Source of the DNA: JAWXCF01 sp034440515 | GTDB taxonomy: Bacteria; Bacteroidota; Bacteroidia; CAILMK01 | Length of the DNA stretch: 35,887 nt | NCBI GenBank assembly: GCA_034440515.1 | Contig: JAWXCF010000107.1 | Coordinates: 1 to 35,887 of the forward strand | Direction: 5' to 3' | In this document: in pieces, positions 16,964 through 25,104 of the stretch | Position numbering within the stretch: position 1 is the stretch's first letter | Layout: the number at the start of each line of letters is the position of its first letter | Program-made: the position numbers and the translations under genes | The notes under the pieces: model-generated | Database searches by the model: none | What the model saw: the letters and a program-made list of their open reading frames with translations, nothing else | Told to the model about the DNA's origin: nothing

Positions 16964-16971
16964 TATTTTTG
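16964..16971 (+). promoter_or_regulatory. Bacteroidota-type -7 element for rplS
   Basis: TATTTTTG fits TAnnTTTG exactly. It lies 36 nt before the ATG I choose for rplS, giving a leader of roughly 30 nt. A weak TGTG at 16937-16940 could serve as the -33 box, with a spacer of 23 nt. The position supports the short form of L19, because the longer TTG-initiated reading would begin inside this box. Confidence 0.5.
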
Positions 16972-17007
16972 CACCTCATTTGTTTAAGAATAGAATTACA
17001 CCGCGCT

Positions 17008-17355
17008 ATGCACAGTTTAATAAGAGAAATACAAGCAGAATTTATCAAGGCAGATTTGCCTGAATTTGCTGCCGGTGATACAGTAATAGTTCACTACAGA
17101 ATCCGTGAGGGAAATAAGGAGCGTATTCAACCATTCCAAGGTATCGTTTTACAGAGACGTGGTAGTGGTGCTACAGCAACATTTACAGTTAGAAAAGTTA
17201 GTGATGGAATAGGCGTAGAGCGTATATTCCCAACTAATTCTCCAAATATTGAGAAGATACAAGTTGTGAAAAGAGGTAAAGTACGTAGAGCACGTATATT
17301 CTACCTAAGAGACCTAAAAGGTAAAAAATCTCGTATCAAGGAGCGTAGAAGCTAG
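17008..17355 (+). CDS. rplS: Large ribosomal subunit protein bL19
   Basis: L19 lies at the interface of the two ribosomal subunits. The 115-residue protein has the usual opening SLIREIQAEF, the middle motifs PEFAAGDTVIVHYRIREGNKE and FQGIVLQRRGSG, and the basic end KVRRARIFYLRDLKGKKSRI. I choose the ATG at 17008 rather than a TTG at 16969: it gives exactly the family length, and the extra 13 residues of the longer form have no counterpart. A terminator follows 32 nt after the stop. Confidence 0.96.
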   Translation: MHSLIREIQAEFIKADLPEFAAGDTVIVHYRIREGNKERIQPFQGIVLQRRGSGATATFTVRKVSDGIGVERIFPTNSPNIEKIQVVKRGKVRRARIFYLRDLKGKKSRIKERRS

Positions 17356-17387
17356 AATTTCACGCATACTGATGTGTATAAAAACTA

Positions 17388-17415
17388 AGACCAAACTAAT
17401 CATTTGGTCTTTTTT
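17388..17415 (+). terminator. Rho-independent terminator after rplS
   Basis: An 8-bp stem, AGACCAAA (17388-17395) with TTTGGTCT (17403-17410), encloses a 7-nt loop and runs straight into a tract of six T residues. Confidence 0.88.
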
Positions 17416-17476
17416 GTTTTAGATATTTACCTCTTATTATTGATTACATTATGTATTCTTATTATTTAGAATTATT

Positions 17477-19765
17477 ATGAGCTTAGCGTTGCACGAATTA
17501 AATGAGGCTCAACGTGATGCCGTAATAAATACCGAAGGCCCCATTATGATAATAGCTGGTGCAGGCTCAGGAAAAACAAGAGTTTTGACTTTTAGAATTG
17601 CCTATTTATTGGAAAATGGGGTAAACCCGTTTGAAATATTGTCATTAACTTTTACCAATAAGGCTGCACGTGAAATGCGTAATCGTATAGAGCTACTAAT
17701 AGGTGGAGTAGCAAAGAATATATGGATGGGCACGTTCCACTCAGTATTTTCTAAAATATTAAGAATTGAGGCTAATTACATTAATTACCCATCTAATTTC
17801 ACCATATACGACACTGATGATGCTAAAAGCGTTATAAAATCTATATTGAAAGACCAAAACCTAGGCGTAGATGTTTATAAACCTGGGATGGTAGTAAATA
17901 GAATTAGTCTTGCAAAAAACAACTTCATTACCCCAGATGCATATCTGGCTAACGCTGATGTAGTTGCTGATGACACTGCAACCGGAAAACCAAAACTTGG
18001 CTTAATTTATAAAATGTATGCTGATAGATGTTTCAAGGCTGGGGCAATGGATTTTGACGACTTATTGCTAAAAACTTATGAGCTATTTTCAAATCATATC
18101 GGTGTTCTAAATAAATATCAGCAGAAGTTCAAATATCTAATGATAGATGAGTATCAAGATACCAATGAATTACAGTATTTAATTATCAAGAAATTAGCCA
18201 GTTCTAGCAGAAATCTTTGCGTCGTAGGCGATGATTCTCAAAGTATCTATGGCTTTAGAGGTGCTCAAATAGAGAACATATTAAACTTTAAGTCAGACTA
18301 TCCGGATATGAGAGTCTATAAACTTGAGCAAAACTATAGGTCAACCAAAACCATAGTAGAGGCCGCTGATAGCATTATTAAAAAAAACAAAATCAGACTA
18401 GAGAAAAAGATTTGGACTGCTAATGAAGATGGACACTTAATAAAAGTATACAAAGCCCCAACAGATAATGAGGAAGGTGTATTTGTTGCTAGGTCAATAT
18501 TTGAAGAGAAGATGAATACAAGGTCTATGAATTCAGATTTTGTGGTGCTATATAGAACTAATTCTCAGTCTAGGGCTATAGAGGAGGCATTGAGACGACA
18601 AAGCTTACCGTATAAAATTATAGGTGGCTTAAGTTTTTATCAGAGAAAAGAAATAAAAGATATGTTAGCCTACTTTAGGTTAGCCATTAATCCTAATGAT
18701 GAAGAGGCATTTAAACGAATAATTAATTATCCAACCAGAGGTATTGGCGATGTTACGGTAAATAAAATTATAGCCAATGCCAGAGATAAAGATACGACAC
18801 TGTGGGTAGCTGCTAAAGAAGCCGCAGAATATGGTATAGAAGGCAGAAGAATAAAGGTATTAAGCGATTGGGTGAGCTTAATTGAAGTATTCGTAAGTTT
18901 TGCAGAGGCGAGAGATGCTTATGAGGCAGCATCTGAAATAGCTAAAGGTAGCGGGTTAAATAAATCTCTAAATGAGGACAAGACTATAGAAGGGCTGGGT
19001 AGATATGAAAATATACAAGAGCTATTAGGAGCGATAAAGGAATTTACAGAAGACCCTGATAGAGAAGATAAAAGTTTGGGAATATTTATGCAAGAGGTTG
19101 CATTGCTGACAGATACAGATAAAAAGGACAATGATGACGATGCTATTACCCTGATGACCATTCACCAAGCAAAGGGTTTAGAGTTTGATTTTGTGTTTGT
19201 AGTTGGACTAGAGGAGAACCTGTTTCCTAGTCAAATGAGTTTGGGTTCTAATGAAGATTTAGAAGAGGAAAGAAGGTTATTTTATGTAGCAGTGACTAGA
19301 GCAAAAAAGAAAGCTTGGTTAAGCTATGCTACCACAAGATTTAGATATGGCAGTATGATATACGCTGACGCTAGCCGATTTATAAATGAAATAGATAGTA
19401 AGTATCTTAATTATTTGGTACCAGAGCAGCCTGTCGTAGCAAAAATGCCATCTAACTTTGATAGACTTAGAGGTATTAGGGGTGGTAATCAACCCCTTGA
19501 ATCACCAACTAGTAAACTATACACCTCACCTACACCAGTTAAAGCAACTATAAAAAAGCCAGACTACATACCTAATGAGAACTTTACCCCTTCAGATTTG
19601 ACAAAATTGTTGGCAGATACTGAAGTAGAGCATAAGGTTTTTGGATTAGGCAGAGTTATTGATATAGAAGGTATTGGCGATCAAAGAAAAGCGACCATAT
19701 TCTTTCAAGAACACGGTGAAAAACAGATAATTTTGAAATTTGCTAAGATGCAAATTTTAGAATAG
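17477..19765 (+). CDS. PcrA/UvrD-type superfamily 1 DNA helicase
   Basis: The 762-residue protein is an ATP-driven 3'-5' DNA helicase with all SF1A motifs in order: Q-motif LNEAQRDAV, Walker A AGAGSGKTR (Lys33), motif Ia LTFTNKAAREM, motif II DEYQD (224-228), motif III GDDSQSIYGFRGA, motif IV EQNYRST, motif V MTIHQAKGLEF and motif VI VAVTRAK. The C terminus has the Tudor-like end expected of PcrA (VEHKVFGLGRVIDIEG). Such enzymes act in nucleotide excision repair, mismatch repair and removal of obstacles to replication. PcrA and UvrD cannot be told apart from motifs alone, so no symbol is given. I see no terminator directly after it. Confidence 0.93.
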   Translation: MSLALHELNEAQRDAVINTEGPIMIIAGAGSGKTRVLTFRIAYLLENGVNPFEILSLTFTNKAAREMRNRIELLIGGVAKNIWMGTFHSVFSKILRIEANYINYPSNFTIYDTDDAKSVIKSILKDQNLGVDVYKPGMVVNRISLAKNNFITPDAYLANADVVADDTATGKPKLGLIYKMYADRCFKAGAMDFDDLLLKTYELFSNHIGVLNKYQQKFKYLMIDEYQDTNELQYLIIKKLASSSRNLCVVGDDSQSIYGFRGAQIENILNFKSDYPDMRVYKLEQNYRSTKTIVEAADSIIKKNKIRLEKKIWTANEDGHLIKVYKAPTDNEEGVFVARSIFEEKMNTRSMNSDFVVLYRTNSQSRAIEEALRRQSLPYKIIGGLSFYQRKEIKDMLAYFRLAINPNDEEAFKRIINYPTRGIGDVTVNKIIANARDKDTTLWVAAKEAAEYGIEGRRIKVLSDWVSLIEVFVSFAEARDAYEAASEIAKGSGLNKSLNEDKTIEGLGRYENIQELLGAIKEFTEDPDREDKSLGIFMQEVALLTDTDKKDNDDDAITLMTIHQAKGLEFDFVFVVGLEENLFPSQMSLGSNEDLEEERRLFYVAVTRAKKKAWLSYATTRFRYGSMIYADASRFINEIDSKYLNYLVPEQPVVAKMPSNFDRLRGIRGGNQPLESPTSKLYTSPTPVKATIKKPDYIPNENFTPSDLTKLLADTEVEHKVFGLGRVIDIEGIGDQRKATIFFQEHGEKQIILKFAKMQILE

Positions 19766-19810
19766 TTCACTCACCCAAAAACTACAATAAAAATATTGAC
19801 TCAACAAATT

Positions 19811-19863
19811 ATAGTTCAAACTATATATTAAACTAATTTCGGAGCAAGCTATTTATATAGCTT
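19811..19863 (+). repeat. Two small inverted repeats in the leader of the DUF4290 gene
   Basis: ATAGTT (19811-19816) pairs with AACTAT (19819-19824), and AAGCTAT (19846-19852) pairs with ATAGCTT (19857-19863) around a 4-nt loop. Neither is followed by a T tract. They fill the 110-nt gap between the helicase gene and DUF4290 and could be operator sites or leader hairpins. Chance is plausible in sequence this AT-rich. Confidence 0.3.
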
Positions 19864-19875
19864 AACAATTAAAAG

Positions 19876-20517
19876 ATGATTTACAACAGTGCACAAGAAC
19901 ATTTAAGGCTGCCAGAGTACGGTAGAAATGTTCAAAATATGGTTAATCATATGAAAACCATACAGGATAGAGACGAGAGAAACGATTTTGCTGTGACCAT
20001 AATAAATATTATGGCCATACTGAATCCTGCATCTAAAGAAGGTTCAGACTATAGAAATAAGCTTTGGGATCATTTGTATATGATATCAGGGTATGATTTA
20101 GATATTGATTCACCATTCGAATTTCCTGAAAAACCAGAGAATTTGCCTCACCCGCAAAAACCTTCATATGCTAGCAATCATATTAAGTTTAGATATTATG
20201 GTAAAAATACAGAGAAGATGTTAAAGGCAATTTCTGAGATGGAAGATACGCCAGAGCGTCAAGTATATACAAATATGGTATCTGCCTATATGAAGATGTC
20301 TTATAAAATGTGGAATGAGGACAAAGTACCTGATGAAATAATAATAAACCACGTGAAGCAATTTACTAATAATGTGTTGGAACCTACTGAAATAAGGGAA
20401 TTGAGTGGCGGACCAGACCAAATGGGAGGAATGAAATTCAAGTCCGGAATTAGTACTATGAATAAAAATAATAAAAAGAAAAAGACAAATAATAAACCTA
20501 AAAAGCGAATAAACTAA
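19876..20517 (+). CDS. DUF4290 domain protein
   Basis: The 213-residue protein matches the DUF4290 family as I know it: YNSAQEHLRLPEYGRNVQNM at the start, then a helical body with NIMAILNP, LWDHLYMISGYDLDID and IKFRYYGKNTEKM. It ends with a very basic tail (residues about 195-213, rich in Lys and Asn), which suggests contact with nucleic acid or acidic surfaces. It has no signal peptide or membrane segment, so it is cytoplasmic. Function is unknown. It lies 19 nt upstream of murA in the same direction; I recall this pairing from many Bacteroidota, which hints at a link to cell-wall synthesis or growth but does not prove one. Confidence 0.85.
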   Translation: MIYNSAQEHLRLPEYGRNVQNMVNHMKTIQDRDERNDFAVTIINIMAILNPASKEGSDYRNKLWDHLYMISGYDLDIDSPFEFPEKPENLPHPQKPSYASNHIKFRYYGKNTEKMLKAISEMEDTPERQVYTNMVSAYMKMSYKMWNEDKVPDEIIINHVKQFTNNVLEPTEIRELSGGPDQMGGMKFKSGISTMNKNNKKKKTNNKPKKRIN

Positions 20518-20536
20518 CAATTCACTTAAAAACAGA

Positions 20537-21856
20537 ATGGATGCATATAAAATAAAAGGACAGGTAAATCTGAAGGGCAACATAACACCACAAGGTGCTA
20601 AAAATGAAGCCTTACAAGTACTTGCAGCAGTTTTATTAACAGATGATACTGTAATAATTAATAATTTGCCTGATATATTAGATGTAAACCGTCAAATAGA
20701 ATTATTAGAATATTTAGGAGTAACCTGTAACAAACTCTCAGCAAATGCTTGGAGTTTTAATGCAGCTAATGTTCAAACCAGCCATTTAGAGTCCGAAAGT
20801 TACAGAAATAAGGCAATGGCCATTAGGGGCTCGGTAATGCTATTAGGGCCAATGTTAGCCAGATTTGGCAAAGGATTAGTACCTAAACCAGGAGGCGACA
20901 AAATTGGTCGCAGAAAGATTGACACACATTTGCTTGGTCTAATGAAATTAGGTGCCAAGTTCGAGTATGATTCGCATACAAAAAACTATAAAGTTATTGG
21001 GGAAAACCTAATTGGTGCAGATATGCTGCTGGAGGAAGCAAGCGTTACAGGAACTGCTAATATCATAATGGCAGCAGTACTTGCCACAGGTAAAACTACC
21101 ATATACAATGCTGCCTGTGAGCCATACATTCAACAATTATGTAAAATGTTGAACAATATGGGTGCAAAAATTATGGGCATTTCAACTAATTTTATTTCTA
21201 TTGAAGGTGTAAATAGTTTAAGTGGCACTGAACACACCTGTTTGCCCGATATGATCGAAATCGGCAGCTTCATTGGTTTAGCTGCTATGACTAGATCTGA
21301 ATTAACCATTAAGGATTGCAGACCAGATGCATTAGGCATTATACCAGAAGTATTTAAGAAACTTGGCATCCAAATGGATGTATCTGCCAATGATATTTAC
21401 ATACCTGCTCAAGAGCATTTTGAAATAGATACACACATAGACGGCTCTATATTAACTCTTTCTGATGCACCTTGGCCCGGCTTTACTCCAGATTTACTTA
21501 GTATTGCTTTAGTTTGTGCAACACAAGCTAGAGGCAACGTACTCATTCATCAAAAAATGTTTGAGAGTCGATTGTTTTTTACAGACAACCTAATTGATAT
21601 GGGTGCTCAGATTATACTTTGCGATCCACATAGAGCCACGATTATGGGTATTGATTGGAAATACAGCCTAAGAGGAATTTCTATGCGTTCACCAGATATA
21701 AGAGCAGGTGTTGCATTATTAATTGCTGCATTATCAGCTAAGGGTGACAGCACCATTCATAACATACAACAAATAGATCGAGGTTATGAGCGAATTGAAG
21801 AAAGGTTAAATAGTCTTGGTGCGGAAATTGAAAGAATTGATATATCGGCATCATAA
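20537..21856 (+). CDS. murA: UDP-N-acetylglucosamine 1-carboxyvinyltransferase with Cys-to-Asp active site
   Basis: MurA transfers enolpyruvate from PEP to UDP-GlcNAc, the first committed step of peptidoglycan synthesis. The 439-residue protein has the conserved Lys22 in GAKNEAL, the hinge RGSVMLLGPMLARFG (97-111) and the active-site loop PKPGGDKIGRR (116-126). The loop residue that is Cys115 in E. coli (PGGC), the target of fosfomycin, is Asp121 here, encoded by GAC at 20897-20899. Natural Asp variants are known in Mycobacterium and Chlamydia and are active but insensitive to fosfomycin. Length is near normal. It is probably co-transcribed with the DUF4290 gene upstream and with the thioredoxin-like gene 17 nt downstream. 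Confidence 0.96.
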   Translation: MDAYKIKGQVNLKGNITPQGAKNEALQVLAAVLLTDDTVIINNLPDILDVNRQIELLEYLGVTCNKLSANAWSFNAANVQTSHLESESYRNKAMAIRGSVMLLGPMLARFGKGLVPKPGGDKIGRRKIDTHLLGLMKLGAKFEYDSHTKNYKVIGENLIGADMLLEEASVTGTANIIMAAVLATGKTTIYNAACEPYIQQLCKMLNNMGAKIMGISTNFISIEGVNSLSGTEHTCLPDMIEIGSFIGLAAMTRSELTIKDCRPDALGIIPEVFKKLGIQMDVSANDIYIPAQEHFEIDTHIDGSILTLSDAPWPGFTPDLLSIALVCATQARGNVLIHQKMFESRLFFTDNLIDMGAQIILCDPHRATIMGIDWKYSLRGISMRSPDIRAGVALLIAALSAKGDSTIHNIQQIDRGYERIEERLNSLGAEIERIDISAS

Positions 21857-21873
21857 CCCCGTTAATATAAGAA

Positions 21874-22389
21874 ATGAGACTAAAGTGGCTAAGCATCAGC
21901 GTAATTTTACTTGTTTGCGTATTGTTTAATGTACAGGCAGGCAATGGCAAAAAGAAGAAACCAGCAATAGAGTTTAATGCAATCTCACTTAAAGGAGATA
22001 GCGTTAGACTTTCAAATTTTAAGGGTAAATATGTGTTATTAGACTTTTGGGCCAGTTGGTGTATACCTTGTCGCAAGACAAACCCTGAACTTGTAAAACT
22101 ATATAGAAATTTTCACGACAAAAAGTATTTGTCAGCAGACAATTTTGAAATTATTAGTATATCAATGGATAGAGAAGTCAATGAATGTAAAAATGCCATT
22201 GAAGAAGATAATTTATATTGGAAGTACCAACTTTGTGATGGACTAGGTAGTGATGGGCAAATATCTAAAGATTACAAAGTAGCATTTATACCAACTGAGA
22301 TATTAATAGACCCAGAGGGTAATATCTTAGGCAAAAATCTGAGGATTGATGAGATTGAAGATTTACTAAATAATCAAAAACAACCATAA
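21874..22389 (+). CDS. TlpA/ResA-like exported thioredoxin-fold protein
   Basis: The 171-residue protein has a signal peptide or anchor (about 1-22) and an AhpC/TSA-type thioredoxin fold with FWASWCIPCRK (redox Cys63 and Cys66) preceded by FKGKYVLLD. A cis-Pro motif is expected at VAFIPTEILIDPEG. Proteins of this type reduce or exchange disulphides in the periplasm, for example in cytochrome c maturation or envelope repair. The partner is unknown. The gene lies 17 nt after murA on the same strand. Confidence 0.88.
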   Translation: MRLKWLSISVILLVCVLFNVQAGNGKKKKPAIEFNAISLKGDSVRLSNFKGKYVLLDFWASWCIPCRKTNPELVKLYRNFHDKKYLSADNFEIISISMDREVNECKNAIEEDNLYWKYQLCDGLGSDGQISKDYKVAFIPTEILIDPEGNILGKNLRIDEIEDLLNNQKQP

Positions 22390-22433
22390 CTGACACCTTG
22401 TCAATAAATGTAGATTGGCAAAAATCTTGATTT

Positions 22434-23033
22434 ATGCGAGGTAAATTCAATATATTTAATAAAAATAAGAAAATGAGCGCAGATACTAATTCTTTGCCTG
22501 ATAATGAGGTGGAAAAAAATGAAGCAGATGGTAGTTCAATGGAAAATTTAGATGAAAATCCAGAATTAATTGTTGAATCTGTATCTGGAAATGAGCAAGA
22601 AGATAAATACAATCAGCTAAATGATAAATATTTACGCCTATTTGCAGACTTTGAGAATCAAAGGAAAAGGTTTATGCGCGAACGTGTTGAAATGACAACT
22701 GCTGCAAATTCTGCTTTAATCACAAAGTTGCTGCCCGTGTTGGACGATTTTGATAGAGCTAAAATCGCTTATGTGCAACAACCAGAAAATGTTCAAGTAT
22801 ATATAGATGGTTTAGAGTTAATTTTAGGTAAGCTATTACATAATTTGGAACAAGCTGGTTTAAAGCAAATTGATTCAGTAAATCTTGAATTTGATTCTGA
22901 ATTACACGAAGCAATTACGAGTATTCCAGCACCTAATAAAGACTTGAAAGGCAAAAATATAGACGAAATTCAGAAAGGATATTATTTAGGTGATAAGGTA
23001 ATTAGACATAGTAAAGTAGTAGTAGGGGAGTAA
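22434..23033 (+). CDS. grpE: Hsp70 nucleotide exchange factor GrpE
   Basis: GrpE releases ADP from DnaK. The 199-residue protein has an acidic, disordered N terminus (about 15-55), a long coiled-coil helix with YLRLFADFENQRKRFMRER, and a C-terminal beta domain ending HEAITSIPAPN and GYYLGDKVIRHSKVVV, all diagnostic. The start could be the ATG at 22434 or one 13 codons downstream at 22473; both leave the domain intact and I see nothing decisive between them. dnaJ follows after 5 nt. dnaK is not in the window. Confidence 0.95.
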   Translation: MRGKFNIFNKNKKMSADTNSLPDNEVEKNEADGSSMENLDENPELIVESVSGNEQEDKYNQLNDKYLRLFADFENQRKRFMRERVEMTTAANSALITKLLPVLDDFDRAKIAYVQQPENVQVYIDGLELILGKLLHNLEQAGLKQIDSVNLEFDSELHEAITSIPAPNKDLKGKNIDEIQKGYYLGDKVIRHSKVVVGE

Positions 23034-23038
23034 GAATT

Positions 23039-24199
23039 ATGACGAAAAGAGATTTTTATGAGGTATTAGGAGTAAATAAAACTGCCTCAGACGAAGAATT
23101 GAAAAAAGCTTACAGAAAACAAGCTATAAAGTATCATCCAGATAAAAACCCAGATAATCACGAAGCTGAAGACAAGTTTAAAGAAGCAAATGAGGCTTAC
23201 GAAGTATTAAGCGACAAAGCCAAAAGAGCTAGATATGACCAATATGGGCACGCAGGTGTAGGTGGAGCAGCTGGTGGTGGCGGGTATTCTGGAAATGTTG
23301 AAGATATATTTGGCGACATATTTAATAGAAGCGGTGGCGGTGAAGGGTTTAATCCATTTGAGTCTTTCTTTGGTGGTGGTAGGCAAGGTGGATCGCAACG
23401 TAGGGTACATAAAGGTTCTGATGTAAGAATTAAAGTTAGCCTAAAGCTTCACGAGATTGCTAATGGTGTAGAGAAGAAGTTGAAAATGAATAAGTTCATA
23501 ACCTGTGACGTATGTGACGGTAACGGGGCTGAAGATAGAAACTCTATAACTGGTTGCCCAGAATGTCACGGCAGTGGTCAAGTTAAGAAAGTGTCAAATA
23601 CATTCTTAGGTCAAATGATGACAACAGCAACCTGTACCAGATGTAATGGTGATGGTCAAATAGTCACTAATAAGTGTAAGAAATGTCAAGGTGATGGCAG
23701 AATAAAAAGTGACGAAGTTGTAACTGTAAATATTCCTGCTGGTGTATCAGCAGAAATGCAATTAAGTGTATCTGGGCGTGGTAATGTAGCCATTAGACGT
23801 GGTGTGCCCGGAGACCTTATAGTGCAAATAGCAGAAGAAGCTCACGAATCTTTAGAACGAATAGGTAATGACGTAGCTTTTAACTTAAACTTAGGAATAA
23901 CAGACGCAGCACTCGGTACAACAGTACAAGTACCTACTATAGACGGTAAAGCTCAAATAAACATACCAGCTGGTACGCAGCCTGGCAAAATATTAAAGTT
24001 GAAAGGTAAGGGAATAGCTGACTTAAATAATGGATTGAAAGGAGATGAACTTATCTATGTGAATGTGCACATTCCAACTAGCTTAAGTAGTGAGGAAAGA
24101 AATATTCTAGAGAAACTAAGAGAATCGCCTAATTTTAAACCACAAGAAACTAAAAATTCAAAGACTATATTTGAGAAAATGAAAGGTATATTTAGCTAA
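23039..24199 (+). CDS. dnaJ: Chaperone protein DnaJ
   Basis: DnaJ delivers unfolded proteins to DnaK and stimulates its ATPase. The 386-residue protein has a J domain with His33-Pro34-Asp35, a Gly/Phe-rich linker (about 72-120), four zinc-binding CxxCxGxG repeats (CDVCDGNG, CPECHGSG, CTRCNGDG, CKKCQGDG; 156-220) and two C-terminal substrate domains, so it is a type I DnaJ. Length is typical. It is in an operon with grpE. Its stop codon shares a base with the ATG of the ABC transporter gene (TAATG), which ties the exporter to the chaperone transcript. Confidence 0.97.
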   Translation: MTKRDFYEVLGVNKTASDEELKKAYRKQAIKYHPDKNPDNHEAEDKFKEANEAYEVLSDKAKRARYDQYGHAGVGGAAGGGGYSGNVEDIFGDIFNRSGGGEGFNPFESFFGGGRQGGSQRRVHKGSDVRIKVSLKLHEIANGVEKKLKMNKFITCDVCDGNGAEDRNSITGCPECHGSGQVKKVSNTFLGQMMTTATCTRCNGDGQIVTNKCKKCQGDGRIKSDEVVTVNIPAGVSAEMQLSVSGRGNVAIRRGVPGDLIVQIAEEAHESLERIGNDVAFNLNLGITDAALGTTVQVPTIDGKAQINIPAGTQPGKILKLKGKGIADLNNGLKGDELIYVNVHIPTSLSSEERNILEKLRESPNFKPQETKNSKTIFEKMKGIFS

Positions 24200-25104
24200 T
24201 GGATCCAATCTTATCTTGCCATAATATTACCAAAGCCTATGGTAGTAAAGTAGCTCTGCACGAAACCTCACTATCAATTGCAGAAAACTCTATTACTGGG
24301 CTACTGGGACCAAATGGTGCAGGTAAGACTACGATAATTAGAATGTTGATGCAAATTACAGCACCTGATTCTGGCTCCATATCTTATAGAGGTAGGCAAT
24401 TAGCAAGAACGGATTTGCAAAAATTTGGCTATATGCCAGAGGAAAGAGGGCTTTACAAAAAAATGAAGGTAGAGGAGCAACTTCTTTACTTTGCTAGCCT
24501 CAATAAAATTCATAAGCAAAAAGCTCAACAAATTATAAATAATTGGTTGAATCTGTTTGAAATTCAAGATTGGAGAAAGAGAAAAGTAGATGAACTAAGT
24601 AAAGGACAACAGCAGAAAATACAGTTCATTATAACTGTATTACACGACCCTGAAATACTAATACTTGATGAACCGTTTACAGGCCTTGACCCAGTAAATG
24701 CTGAAATAATTAAGACAGAAATATTGAAATTAGCCAAGGCTGGTAAAACTGTAATTCTTTCTACCCATAGAATGGAAAATGTAGAAGAACTATGCAACCA
24801 TATTTGTCTAGTCAACCACGGAAAAACACTATTAAATGGCAGAACAGAAGACATAAGAAATCAATTTGATAGGCAAGAATATCTGATCAAACTAGATGGA
24901 GATTTTGATCATTCTACTTGGGGTGAAATAGAATTAAGAGTTATTGGCAATCATCAATTTATAATTAAAGCTGATAGTATTAAAGTGAGATTGATTTTAG
25001 AAAGTTTGTTGACGAATAAAAATTTAAACATTTTAAAATTTGAGAAACTATTGCCAACAATCAATGAAATATTTATTAATCTGGTAAGTAATAGTGGAAA
25101 ATGA
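24199..25104 (+). CDS. ABC transporter ATP-binding protein, NatA-like
   Basis: The 301-residue ATPase has Walker A GPNGAGKT (37-44), a signature loop LSKGQQQ (133-139), Walker B ILILDEPFTGLDP (153-165) and the switch His in STHRME. The C-terminal part of about 80 residues resembles the DUF4162 domain common in NatA-type exporters. It should power the membrane protein encoded next. The start overlaps the dnaJ stop by one base and the stop overlaps the permease start by four bases (ATGA), so all are translated together. The substrate is unknown; Na+ export (NatAB) is the founding example of the family but cannot be assumed. Confidence 0.92.
   Translation: MDPILSCHNITKAYGSKVALHETSLSIAENSITGLLGPNGAGKTTIIRMLMQITAPDSGSISYRGRQLARTDLQKFGYMPEERGLYKKMKVEEQLLYFASLNKIHKQKAQQIINNWLNLFEIQDWRKRKVDELSKGQQQKIQFIITVLHDPEILILDEPFTGLDPVNAEIIKTEILKLAKAGKTVILSTHRMENVEELCNHICLVNHGKTLLNGRTEDIRNQFDRQEYLIKLDGDFDHSTWGEIELRVIGNHQFIIKADSIKVRLILESLLTNKNLNILKFEKLLPTINEIFINLVSNSGK

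Noticed and set aside
16969..17007. 13-residue TTG-initiated extension of L19
   Set aside because: It starts inside a -7 promoter box and has no counterpart in L19, which is 115 residues from the ATG at 17008.
20221..20583. 120-residue minus-strand open frame across the DUF4290/murA junction
   Set aside because: It overlaps two well-supported genes on the other strand and resembles no family I know; it is a reverse-strand shadow.
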